Source of the DNA: JBAZOO01 sp041648735
Lineage (GTDB): Bacteria; Verrucomicrobiota; Lentisphaeria; Oligosphaerales; CAITYL01
Direction: 5' to 3'
NCBI GenBank assembly: GCA_041648735.1
Contig: JBAZOO010000023.1
Location: forward strand, 1 to 61,827
Length of the DNA: 61,827 nt
In this document: one piece after another, positions 35,461-43,300 of the stretch
Layout of the letters: every line of letters begins with the position of its first letter
How positions within the stretch are numbered: the stretch's first letter is position 1
The notes under the pieces: generated by a model
The model's input: the letters and a program-made list of their open reading frames with translations, nothing else
Told to the model about the DNA's origin: nothing
Database searches by the model: none
Made by a program: the position numbers and the translations under genes

Positions 35461-35488
35461 AACGTAGCGCCGCGGCCGGATTGGGCAA
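35461..35488 (-). promoter_or_regulatory. Promoter of rmuC
   Basis: TTGCCC (35483-35488), 16 bp, TACGTT (35461-35466) on the minus strand, about 80 bp before the rmuC ATG. For the divergent reductase a TACATT (35553-35558) without a good -35 is the only candidate. Confidence 0.5.
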
Positions 35489-35588
35489 GTGACTGGCGCC
35501 GTGACGCCCTGGACAGAATGCCCCCAGCCTGGCGGCGGCCGCCGGCCGGAACTACATTGATTCCGTCCCCCCCCGAAAGGTCGGCCAC

Positions 35589-36584
35589 ATGGGCTTCAGG
35601 ATCTCCATCAACGGCGGCGCCCGCACCCTTTCCGCCGAGGGCAGCCAATCGCTGCTCGCCGCCCTCAAGGCCGCCGGCCTCGCCATTCCCTCCGCCTGTG
35701 GCGGCCGGGGCCGCTGCGGCCTGTGCCGGGTCAAGCTCGCCCAGGAACTGCCGCGCAATGAACTGGAGGCCAAGCGGCTAAGCGAGCCCGGCTGGCATCT
35801 CGCCTGCCAAGTGCCGGTTGACCGTGACCTGGAGGTGGAGCTGCCGCCCGAACTGGTCAAGGCCCGCGACTTCCGTGCCCGCGTCACCGCCCTGGAGCCG
35901 CTGACCCACGACATCCGCCACCTCCACCTGGAACTGCTCGACGGCGCCCGCGCCGAGTTCATCCCCGGCCAGTACATGCAGTTCGAGCTGCCCCCGGAGT
36001 TCTGCCACGCCGGCCGCCCCGTGACCCGAACCTACTCCCTGGCCTCACCCCGCCGCGAGCCGCACCGCCTATCCTTCATGATCCGCCTCGTGCCCAACGG
36101 CCTCTGCACCACCTGGATCTTCACCAAACTGCAAGTCGGCGACGTGGTCCGCCTCACCGGACCCTTCGGCGACTTCCATCTGCGCGACGGCCGCCGCGAG
36201 CTGCTCTTCATCGCCGGCGGCTCCGGCCTCGCCCCCTTCGCCAGCATCCTCGACGACATGCGCCAACGCCAGGATCCCCGCCGCACCCGCCTCTTCTTCG
36301 GCGCCCGCAGCCGCCGCGACCTCTACTGGCTCGGCCCGCTCGCCGAGTTCGAACGCCGCCTGCCCGACTTCCGCTTCATCCCCGCCCTCAGCGAACCCCA
36401 GCCCGCCGATGGCTGGACCGGCGAGGCCGGGCTGATCACCGAAGCCGTCGCCCGCCACTGCGCCGCCGCCACCGCGCTCCAGGCCTACCTCTGCGGCCCC
36501 CCCGGCATGGTTGACGCCTGCATCGCCCTCCTCGCCCAGCGCGGCCTCCCCAGCGACCAGATCTTCTTCGACAAGTTCGCCTGA
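35589..36584 (+). CDS. Soluble NqrF-like ferredoxin/flavin reductase
   Basis: This 331-residue electron-transfer protein has an N-terminal [2Fe-2S] ferredoxin domain with Cys37, Cys43, Cys46 and Cys73 (C-x5-C-x2-C...C), an FAD-binding barrel with RTYSLAS near residue 150, and an NAD(P)H domain with FIAGGSGLAP and CGPPGM. This is the module order of NqrF and of oxygenase reductases. The N-terminal membrane helix of true NqrF is missing and no other nqr gene is nearby. It could reduce an unknown oxygenase or corrinoid protein; partner unknown. GAAAGG precedes the ATG. Confidence 0.85.
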   Translation: MGFRISINGGARTLSAEGSQSLLAALKAAGLAIPSACGGRGRCGLCRVKLAQELPRNELEAKRLSEPGWHLACQVPVDRDLEVELPPELVKARDFRARVTALEPLTHDIRHLHLELLDGARAEFIPGQYMQFELPPEFCHAGRPVTRTYSLASPRREPHRLSFMIRLVPNGLCTTWIFTKLQVGDVVRLTGPFGDFHLRDGRRELLFIAGGSGLAPFASILDDMRQRQDPRRTRLFFGARSRRDLYWLGPLAEFERRLPDFRFIPALSEPQPADGWTGEAGLITEAVARHCAAATALQAYLCGPPGMVDACIALLAQRGLPSDQIFFDKFA

Positions 36585-36620
36585 TTTCCCAACTCCCCTT
36601 TTCCACCAAGGAGCGCCACC

Positions 36621-37079
36621 ATGGACCGGAACCTCAAGGAATGCCTGGAGCCGGGAACCCTCTCGCGGGATGGCTTCCTCGGCACCGATCCGCGCCCCCC
36701 TGCGGCCATCGTCGCCGCCGACGCCGCCGAACTCCGCCGCCTCGGCGTCGCCCCCGCCGCCGCCGCTGGGCTGCTGGCGGCAATCGCGCGCCAGGCCGAA
36801 GCCGCCCAGGAACGGGAGGTGAGCCTGTACGAGGGCCGGATCAGCGCCCGCCTCGTCGAGGGGCGTGGCCGCATCCCCTGCCCCTTTGGCTGCGGCGAAT
36901 GCGCCGCCAAGGGGCTGCTGGCCATCCGCCTGGCGGACGGCCGCACCCTGCGCACCTCCCCCCTCGGCATCCACCTCCTCCGCGCCCACGGCTTCCTCGA
37001 AGGGCAAGGCGCCCCCTTCCGCCTGGCGCCGGCCGACCTCCAGGCCCTGCTCCAGGCCGCCGCCGGCACCCCCGGCTGA
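36621..37079 (+). CDS. Unknown protein with CPFGCGEC cluster
   Basis: This 152-residue soluble protein is not recognised. The N-terminal half is Ala-rich and helical. Residues 87-94 read CPFGCGEC, giving three closely spaced Cys that could bind zinc or an iron-sulphur cluster, followed by a beta-rich segment (GLLAIRLADGRTLRTSPLGIHLLRAHGF) ending with a His. A clear ribosome site (AAGGAG) precedes the ATG. It begins 36 bp after the NqrF-like reductase, so it may be that reductase's partner or maturation factor; this is inference from position only. Confidence 0.65.
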   Translation: MDRNLKECLEPGTLSRDGFLGTDPRPPAAIVAADAAELRRLGVAPAAAAGLLAAIARQAEAAQEREVSLYEGRISARLVEGRGRIPCPFGCGECAAKGLLAIRLADGRTLRTSPLGIHLLRAHGFLEGQGAPFRLAPADLQALLQAAAGTPG

Positions 37080-37118
37080 ACGGCGGCGGCGGCCTCCGGC
37101 AAAATCCCGGCGCGGCCT

Positions 37119-37124
37119 TATACT
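37119..37124 (+). promoter_or_regulatory. -10 element placing the ftsW start nearly leaderless
   Basis: A TATACT hexamer ends 9 bp before the ftsW ATG. With usual spacing, transcription would begin at about 37131-37134, at or a few bases before the start codon. The -35 candidate (CCGGCA, 37096-37101, 17 bp away) is weak. No Shine-Dalgarno sequence precedes the ATG. Confidence 0.45.
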
Positions 37125-37133
37125 ACCCGCAAA

Positions 37134-38357
37134 ATGGCCGCCGCGCCGTCGTCCGCCGTGAGGCCCAAGGTGCAGAAAACCCGTTCCGTCCTGCTCATCC
37201 TGGTGGGGTTGCTGATCGTCTTCGGACTGGTCATGCTCTATTCCACCAGCTACCCCACCGCGGGGTTCGGCCTGCTCAAAATGCAGGCGATGTGGATCAT
37301 CCTCGCCTGCGGCTGCGGCTACGCCATGCGCCAGCTCGACTACCACGGCCTCTGCCGCCATTCCCTCTTCATCCTCGCCTTCTTCGTGCTGGCGCTGGCC
37401 TACCTGGCCCTGGCCCACGGCGTCTACCGCGTCGCCCCCGCCATCGGCTCGGCCTTCCCCTTCACCGGCGGCGTCAAGGGCGCCTTCCGCTGGTTCAAGC
37501 TGGGTCCGGTCCGGCTGCAGCCCTCCGAATTCACCAAGCTCGGGCTGATCCTCTTCCTGGCCCACTACTACGGCAAGAACAGCCTCCACATCCGCGAGGC
37601 CTGGCGCGGCTTCTTCCTCCCCCTCGGCATCGCCGGGTTCGTCACCTCCCTCGTGCTGCTCGGCGGCAGCCTCAGCGTGACCGCCATCACCGGCGCCACG
37701 GTCGGCTGCATGGCCTTCATCGCCGGCGTCCGCCTCCGCTACCTCGCCCTCTGCCTGCTCGCCGGCATCCTGGTCGGCGCCGCCGCCATCGCCGTCAGCC
37801 CGGAACGCTTCAGCCGCATCACCTCCTTCACCAGCGCCGAGGAACTCCAGCAGGGGGAGGGCTACCAGCTCTGGCACTCCCTGCTCGCCCTCGGCTCCGG
37901 CGGCCTCACGGGGCTGGGCTTCACCGAAAGCCGGATGAAGAAGTACTACCTCCCCGAGTCGCACACCGACTTCATCGTCGCCATCGTCGGCGAGGAACTG
38001 GGCTATCTGGCCGTCGCCAGCCTGATCTGCCTCTACCTGCTGCTGGCCCTGACCGTCCTGCGCATCGCCGGCCAGGCCGCCGACCGGGAGGGAAGCCTGA
38101 TCTGCACCGGCGTCGCCGCCTCCCTCGGCTTCAACGCCTTCGTCAACATCGGCGTCGTCAGCGGCCTGCTGCCCACCACCGGCGTCACCGCGCCGTTCCT
38201 CAGCTATGGCGGCTCCAGCATCCTCGCCTCGGGAATTGGCCTCGGCCTGGTGCTCAGCGTCTCCCGGCACGCGGAACAGGCGGCCGCCCTGAGACAGGCC
38301 CAGGAGGCGGTCCAGGCCGTGGCGCGCCCCACCCCCTTGCGCAAGCTCTTCGCCTGA
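37134..38357 (+). CDS. ftsW: Septal peptidoglycan polymerase FtsW (SEDS)
   Basis: This 407-residue membrane glycosyltransferase has about ten hydrophobic segments. SEDS signatures are present: RWFKLGPVRLQPSEFTKLGLI, ESHTDFIVAIVGEELG, and PTTGVTAPFLSYGGSS near the C-terminus. It polymerises lipid II with its partner FtsI, encoded 5 kb downstream. FtsW rather than RodA is chosen from the neighbouring murG/ftsI/murE. The 182-bp spacer after it has an unusual AT-rich patch. Confidence 0.93.
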   Translation: MAAAPSSAVRPKVQKTRSVLLILVGLLIVFGLVMLYSTSYPTAGFGLLKMQAMWIILACGCGYAMRQLDYHGLCRHSLFILAFFVLALAYLALAHGVYRVAPAIGSAFPFTGGVKGAFRWFKLGPVRLQPSEFTKLGLILFLAHYYGKNSLHIREAWRGFFLPLGIAGFVTSLVLLGGSLSVTAITGATVGCMAFIAGVRLRYLALCLLAGILVGAAAIAVSPERFSRITSFTSAEELQQGEGYQLWHSLLALGSGGLTGLGFTESRMKKYYLPESHTDFIVAIVGEELGYLAVASLICLYLLLALTVLRIAGQAADREGSLICTGVAASLGFNAFVNIGVVSGLLPTTGVTAPFLSYGGSSILASGIGLGLVLSVSRHAEQAAALRQAQEAVQAVARPTPLRKLFA

Positions 38358-38379
38358 CCCCACGCGCCCGCCCCCCCCA

Positions 38380-38530
38380 CTCCCCACAATAAAACTTCCG
38401 GATCCTTTTTTCTCCACGAATTTGCACCAATTCACCCAAATTAAAACTTCCGCTCAAATCCGTGAAAATCCGTGCAATTGACGCCGTCGCTGCGGCCTTT
38501 GGCAGCCCGTGCCGCTTTCGCGGTGAAAAA
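38380..38530. repeat. AT-rich patch between ftsW and murG
   Basis: This spacer is much less GC-rich than the window. It holds AAAACTTCCG twice (38392 and 38443) and short near-repeats around AAATCCGTG and CACGAATT-like words. Such word-like low-GC spacers look like an inserted or spreading intergenic element; no gene or clear promoter is visible. Confidence 0.45.
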
Positions 38531-38539
38531 GGATTGGTG

Positions 38540-39682
38540 ATGAGCAATTCAGCTTCACCCCACCTCCACCTCGGCATCGCCTGCGGCGGCACCGGCGGCC
38601 ACTTCTTCCCCGCCCTCGCCATCGCCCGCGAATGGCGCAACGCCGGCGGCACCGCCACCTTCTTCGTCTCCGGCCAGCATGCCCAGGAACACCTCCGCCT
38701 CGCCGGGGAGGCCGGGTTCGCCGCCGAACCGGTCCCATCGCTGCGCCTGCCCACCGCCCCCCTCGCCGCCGCCGCCTTCCCCTTCCGCCTGCTCGGCGCC
38801 ATCCGCCGCACCCGCGCCATCCTCCGCCGCCACCGCCCCGGCCTGCTGCTGGGCATGGGCAGCTTCGCCACCGTCCCCGCCGGCCTCGCCGCCGCCAGCC
38901 TGCGCATCCCCCTCGCCCTGCATGAGGGCAACACCAAGACCGGCAAGGCGAACCGCCTCCTCGCCCGCTTCGCCCGCCTGCTCATGGCCTCCTTCCCGAA
39001 CCAGGAAGAGGCCACCCGCGGCCCCGTCGCCCACACCGGCTTCCCCCTGCGCGACAACCTGATCGCCGCCGCCCAAGCCCCCCAGCGCCCCGACGCCTAC
39101 CTGCAACTCGCCGGCCTCGACCCGGAACGCCCAACCCTCCTCGTCTTCGGCGGCAGCCAGGGCGCCCGCTTCCTCAACGACCTCCTCGCCCGCACCCTCC
39201 CCCTGCTCACCCCCGCCGAATGCCGCCGCTTCCAGCTCCTCCAGTTCACCGGCCAGGAAGAAAACTCCGCCCTCCTCGCCGCCTGCCGCCACGCCGGCCT
39301 CGCCGCCCACGTCAAGAAAATGGAGGCCGACATGGCCGCCGCCTACCAGGCCGCCAGCCTCGTCGTCTGCCGCGCCGGCGCCGCCACCATCTGCGAACTC
39401 GCCCTCTTCGCCAAACCCGCCATCCTCATCCCCCTCCCCACCGCCGCCGACGACCACCAGAGCGCCAACGCCCGCTGCGTCCTCCGCCACAACGGCGCCC
39501 TCCTCCTCCCCCAAGCCACCCCCGACGCCGCCAGCGCCCTCGCCACCATCCTCCGCGAATGGCTTGCCACCCCCGGCCTCTTCACCACCTTCGGCCGCAA
39601 CCTCCACGCCCCCGCCCAGCCCGACGCCGCCCGCCGCGTCGTCCAGGAACTGCGCAACCTTCTCCCGGCCGCCGGGTCATAG
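38540..39682 (+). CDS. murG: UDP-GlcNAc:lipid I transferase MurG
   Basis: This 380-residue GT-B glycosyltransferase makes lipid II on the cytoplasmic membrane face. It has the glycine-rich GGTGGHFFPALAIA at residues ~14-27, GMGSF in the N-domain, and FGGSQGA plus CRAGAATICELA and PAILIPLPTAADDHQ in the UDP-binding C-domain. The start at 38540 follows AAAGGATTGGTG; an ATG at 38462 would add 26 unlikely residues. Confidence 0.93.
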   Translation: MSNSASPHLHLGIACGGTGGHFFPALAIAREWRNAGGTATFFVSGQHAQEHLRLAGEAGFAAEPVPSLRLPTAPLAAAAFPFRLLGAIRRTRAILRRHRPGLLLGMGSFATVPAGLAAASLRIPLALHEGNTKTGKANRLLARFARLLMASFPNQEEATRGPVAHTGFPLRDNLIAAAQAPQRPDAYLQLAGLDPERPTLLVFGGSQGARFLNDLLARTLPLLTPAECRRFQLLQFTGQEENSALLAACRHAGLAAHVKKMEADMAAAYQAASLVVCRAGAATICELALFAKPAILIPLPTAADDHQSANARCVLRHNGALLLPQATPDAASALATILREWLATPGLFTTFGRNLHAPAQPDAARRVVQELRNLLPAAGS

Positions 39683-39714
39683 TTTATGAAAACATTAACC
39701 TATTGGCGCGCCCC

Positions 39715-41061
39715 ATGACCGCACTCCTCAACACCCTCGAATCCTTCTTCGCCAACGCCTGGACAACCACCGCCGAACTGGCGCCCTGGCTCCTGCTCGG
39801 CCTCACCGTCGCCGGCCTCCTCCACGTCCTCCTGCCCGCCAACTTCGTCCGCACCCACCTCGGCCGCCCCGGCTTCGCCGCCATCTTCAAGGCCGCCGCC
39901 TTCGGCGTCCCCCTCCCCCTCTGCTCCTGCGGCGTCATCCCCGCCACCGTCGGCCTGAAAAAGGACGGCGCCTCCGACGGCGCCTGCACCGCCTTCCTGG
40001 TCAGCACCCCCCAGACTGGCGTTGATTCCATCGCCGTCAGCGCCGCCTTCCTCGGCTGGCCCTTCGCCCTCTACAAGGTGGTTGCCGCCCTCCTCACCGG
40101 CCTGTTCGGCGGCTGGCTGGTGGACGCCACCGACGGCCGCCGCGGCACCCCCCTGCCGGCGGACACCCATGTCGAGGCCGCCGCCCCCCGCCCCCGCGGA
40201 CTCCGCAACCAGCTCCGCGAATTCTGGGAGTTCACCGCCATCGAACTGCTCGGCTCCATGTGGCAATGGATCCTCCTCGGCATCCTCGTCTCGGCCGCCA
40301 TCGCCACCCTGCTGCCGCCCGGCAGCTTCGCCGCCGAATCCTGGCTGCGCGGCCCCGCGGGGCTGCTGCTGATGCTGGCCATCTCCCTCCCCCTCTACGT
40401 CTGCGCCACCGGCTCCGTGCCAATCGCCGCCGCCCTGGTGGCGGCCGGCCTGCCCCCAGGCGCCGCCCTGGTCTTCCTCATGGCCGGCCCCGCCTCCAAC
40501 GCCGCCACCATCGGCGCCATCTGGAAGAGCTTCGGCCGCCGGGTGACCCTGATCTACCTCGGCGTGATCGCCGCCGCCAGCCTGCTCATGGGCTGGGCCT
40601 TCGACTGGGTGCTGCGCCTGGCCCCGGCCGCCGGCCACCCCGGCGCCCATCTCCATGGCGAAGCGGCCGCCGGGCTCCGCCCCCACCTCTGGGCCGCCAT
40701 CCTCGCCGCCATCCTCGCCGCCTACGCCTGGCGCGGACTCCGCACCTGGTGGGAACGCCGGCGGCGGCGGCGCCCCGCCGCAACCGCCCCAGCCTGCGCC
40801 TGCGGCACATGCGCAGTCCGCGGCACCGCCCCGGCGGCGGCGGCGGCGGCCCTCGTCCTGCGCGTCAGCGGCATGAGCTGCGGCAACTGCGCGCAAACGG
40901 TCGAACGCGCCCTCCGCGCCGTGCCGGGCGTGGCCAGCGCCACAGTTGACCTCGCCGCCGGCGAGGCCACGGTCACCCTCGCCGCCCCGGCCGCCGCCAC
41001 CCCGGCGGCGCTCGTCGCCGCCCTCGCCGCCGCCGGCTACCCGGCCGAGGCGGCCCGCTGA
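39715..41061 (+). CDS. SO_0444-type metal permease fused to a heavy-metal-associated domain
   Basis: This 448-residue protein has about eight membrane helices of the permease family linked to Cu/Zn efflux, with conserved VPLPLCSCGVIP and STPQTGVDS in the first half and CATGSVPIAAAL...AGPASNAATIG in the second. A linker with a CACGTC cluster joins a C-terminal HMA domain carrying GMSCGNC (about 386-392). HMA domains deliver soft metals such as copper to transporters, so export of Cu(I) or Zn(II) is inferred. It stands between murG and rfbB with no obvious link to them. Confidence 0.82.
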   Translation: MTALLNTLESFFANAWTTTAELAPWLLLGLTVAGLLHVLLPANFVRTHLGRPGFAAIFKAAAFGVPLPLCSCGVIPATVGLKKDGASDGACTAFLVSTPQTGVDSIAVSAAFLGWPFALYKVVAALLTGLFGGWLVDATDGRRGTPLPADTHVEAAAPRPRGLRNQLREFWEFTAIELLGSMWQWILLGILVSAAIATLLPPGSFAAESWLRGPAGLLLMLAISLPLYVCATGSVPIAAALVAAGLPPGAALVFLMAGPASNAATIGAIWKSFGRRVTLIYLGVIAAASLLMGWAFDWVLRLAPAAGHPGAHLHGEAAAGLRPHLWAAILAAILAAYAWRGLRTWWERRRRRRPAATAPACACGTCAVRGTAPAAAAAALVLRVSGMSCGNCAQTVERALRAVPGVASATVDLAAGEATVTLAAPAAATPAALVAALAAAGYPAEAAR

Positions 41062-41194
41062 CTCCGCGCCGGCTGGAGAAATCGGTTTGGCCGCTTACCT
41101 TTCCCTGGCACCGGCCCCCCGGGAGAAACGGTTCCCGAAAAACGCCAGTGCGGCAACGGCCCAACCCGGCCGAACCGAATGGGAGAACGCGGCC

Positions 41195-42208
41195 ATGCAA
41201 ACCCTGCTCGTCACCGGCGGCGCCGGCTTCATCGGCGGCAACTTCGTGCGCTTCCTGCTGCAAACGGAGCCGCGGCTGCGGATCGTCAACCTCGACGCCC
41301 TGACCTATGCCGGCAACCTCGCCAGCATCCAGGACTGCCTGGAGAATCCGCGCCACCTCTTCGTCCGCGGCAGCATCGGCAACGCCGAACTGGTGGAGCA
41401 CCTCCTCCGCACCCACGAAGTCCAGGGCATCATCCATTTCGCCGCCGAAAGCCACGTCGACCGCTCGATCACCGGCCCGGGCGTCTTCGTCGAGACCAAC
41501 GTCGCCGGCACCCTCACCCTGCTCCAGGCCGCCCGCACCGGCAAGGTCCGCCGCTTCCTCCAAGTCTCCACCGACGAGGTCTACGGCTCCCTCGGCCCCA
41601 CCGGCGCCTTCCGCGAAGACACCCCGCTCAGCCCCAACTCCCCCTACTCCGCCAGCAAGGCCTCGGCCGACCTGCTCGTCCAGGCCTTCCACCACACCTA
41701 CGCCCTGGACACGGTCATCACCCGCTGCTCCAACAACTACGGCCCCTACCAGTTCCCCGAGAAGATGATCCCCCTGATGATCCGCAACGCCATGCAGGAC
41801 AAGCCGCTGCCCGTCTATGGCGACGGCCTCAACGTCCGCGACTGGCTCCACGTCCTCGACCATTGCCGGGCGATCTGGACCGCCTTCCGCCAGGGCCGCG
41901 CCGGCGAAACCTACAACGTCGGTGGCAACAGCGAAAAGGCCAACCTCGAAGTGGTCAAGGCCATCCTCCGCCTCCTCGGCAAGCCGGAATCGCTCATCAC
42001 CTTCGTCAAGGACCGCCCCGGCCACGACCGCCGCTACGCCATCGACGCCAGCAAGATCCAGCGCGAACTCGGCTGGGCGCCCGCCGTCGCCTTCGGCCCC
42101 GGCATCGAGGAGACGGTCGCCTGGTACCGCGCCAACCCGCAATGGCTCGCCGACGTCACCTCCGGCGGCTACCAGCACTACTACGAACAGATGTACGGCC
42201 AGCGGTAG
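41195..42208 (+). CDS. rfbB: dTDP-glucose 4,6-dehydratase
   Basis: This 337-residue extended short-chain dehydrogenase has the NAD-binding GGAGFIG at 8-14, the catalytic STDEVYG segment and the YSASK Tyr/Lys pair, and the substrate-binding CSNNYGPYQFPEK. It makes dTDP-4-keto-6-deoxyglucose for rhamnose or other deoxysugars of the envelope. No rfbA, rfbC or rfbD is adjacent, so the pathway is dispersed. GGGAGAA lies before the ATG. Confidence 0.92.
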   Translation: MQTLLVTGGAGFIGGNFVRFLLQTEPRLRIVNLDALTYAGNLASIQDCLENPRHLFVRGSIGNAELVEHLLRTHEVQGIIHFAAESHVDRSITGPGVFVETNVAGTLTLLQAARTGKVRRFLQVSTDEVYGSLGPTGAFREDTPLSPNSPYSASKASADLLVQAFHHTYALDTVITRCSNNYGPYQFPEKMIPLMIRNAMQDKPLPVYGDGLNVRDWLHVLDHCRAIWTAFRQGRAGETYNVGGNSEKANLEVVKAILRLLGKPESLITFVKDRPGHDRRYAIDASKIQRELGWAPAVAFGPGIEETVAWYRANPQWLADVTSGGYQHYYEQMYGQR

Positions 42209-42235
42209 CCCCCCCCCCCCCCCCGCCCCCCCCCC
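42209..42235 (+). repeat. Poly-C tract (16 C, G, 10 C) between rfbB and argC
   Basis: The tract starts directly after the rfbB stop codon and ends just before the argC ribosome site GAAAGG. Length is prone to change by slippage. It does not enter either reading frame but shifts the distance between the genes. Confidence 0.9.
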
Positions 42236-42249
42236 GAAAGGCCACCCCG

Positions 42250-43284
42250 ATGCAAACCCTGCGCGTCGCCATCTTTGGCGCCTCCGGCTATTCCGGCGAG
42301 GAACTGCTCCGCCTCCTGCTGCGCCACCCCGGCGTCGAAATCACCGCGGTCACCTCGCGGCAGAACGCCGGCGAGCCGGTCGGCAAGCTCTTCCCCCGCT
42401 TCGCCGAATGCCCGCTGCGCTTCCAGGCGCCGGACGTGGCCGCCATCGCCAAGCAGGCCGACATCGCCTTCCTCGCCCTGCCCCACGGCACCGCCGCGGA
42501 GTACGCCCGCCCCCTGCTCCAGGCGGGGGTGAAGGTCATTGACATCAGCGCCGACTTCCGCCTGAGGGACGCCAAGGTCTACGCCCAATACTACAAGGAG
42601 CCGCACCCCGCGCCGGAACTGCTCACGGAGGCGGTCTACGGCCTGCCCGAACGCTACCGCCCGCAAATCCGGGGCGCCCGGCTCATCGCCTGCCCCGGCT
42701 GCTATCCGACCAGCATCATCCTCCCCACCGCCCCAATCCTCGCCGCCGGCCTGGCGGCGACGGACGGCATCCTCGCCTGCAGCCTCAGCGGCGTCACCGG
42801 CGCCGGCCGCAAGGTTGACCTGCCCTACATCTTCCCCGAATGCAACGAAAGCGTGCGCCCCTACGCCGTCACCAGCCACCGCCACCTGCCGGAGATCGAA
42901 CAGGAACTGGCCGCCGCCGCCGGCATCCCGGCCGCCCAGCTCGCCATCAGCTTCATCCCCCACCTGGTGCCGGTCAACCGCGGCATCCACTCCACCATCG
43001 TCCTCCAGCCCAAGCCGGGCGTGACCCTCGACCAGGTGACCGCGGCCATGCGGGCCGCCTACGCCGCCGAGCCCTTCGTCCGCCTGCTCGGCCCCGGCCG
43101 CCTCGCCGACACCAAGCATGTGACCTACACCAATTTCTGCGAGATCGGCTGGACCCTCGACCCCCACACCGGCCGCCTCCTCCTCTCCAGCGCCGAGGAC
43201 AACCTGACCAAGGGCGCCGCCGGCCAGGCCATCCAGGACCTCAACCTCCTCGCCGGCTTCCCGGAGACCACGGGCCTGCTCTGA
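42250..43284 (+). CDS. argC: N-acetyl-gamma-glutamyl-phosphate reductase
   Basis: This 344-residue enzyme performs NADPH-dependent reduction of N-acetylglutamyl phosphate in arginine synthesis. It has the FGASGYSGEELLRLL dinucleotide motif at residues 8-22 and the catalytic Cys151 in ACPGCYPTS, with HLVPVNRGI in the C-terminal part. This is the usual type 1 length. No other arg gene is in the window. Confidence 0.94.
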   Translation: MQTLRVAIFGASGYSGEELLRLLLRHPGVEITAVTSRQNAGEPVGKLFPRFAECPLRFQAPDVAAIAKQADIAFLALPHGTAAEYARPLLQAGVKVIDISADFRLRDAKVYAQYYKEPHPAPELLTEAVYGLPERYRPQIRGARLIACPGCYPTSIILPTAPILAAGLAATDGILACSLSGVTGAGRKVDLPYIFPECNESVRPYAVTSHRHLPEIEQELAAAAGIPAAQLAISFIPHLVPVNRGIHSTIVLQPKPGVTLDQVTAAMRAAYAAEPFVRLLGPGRLADTKHVTYTNFCEIGWTLDPHTGRLLLSSAEDNLTKGAAGQAIQDLNLLAGFPETTGLL

Positions 43285-43300
43285 CCCTCCCTGCGCCCCC

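Noticed and set aside
36069..38435. Minus-strand frame of 788 codons opposite the reductase and ftsW
   Set aside because: Gly/Ala/Glu-rich shadow of three plus-strand genes with clear families.
42209..42235. Frameshift contingency locus at the poly-C between rfbB and argC
   Set aside because: The tract lies after the rfbB stop and before the argC ribosome site, so slippage cannot change either protein.
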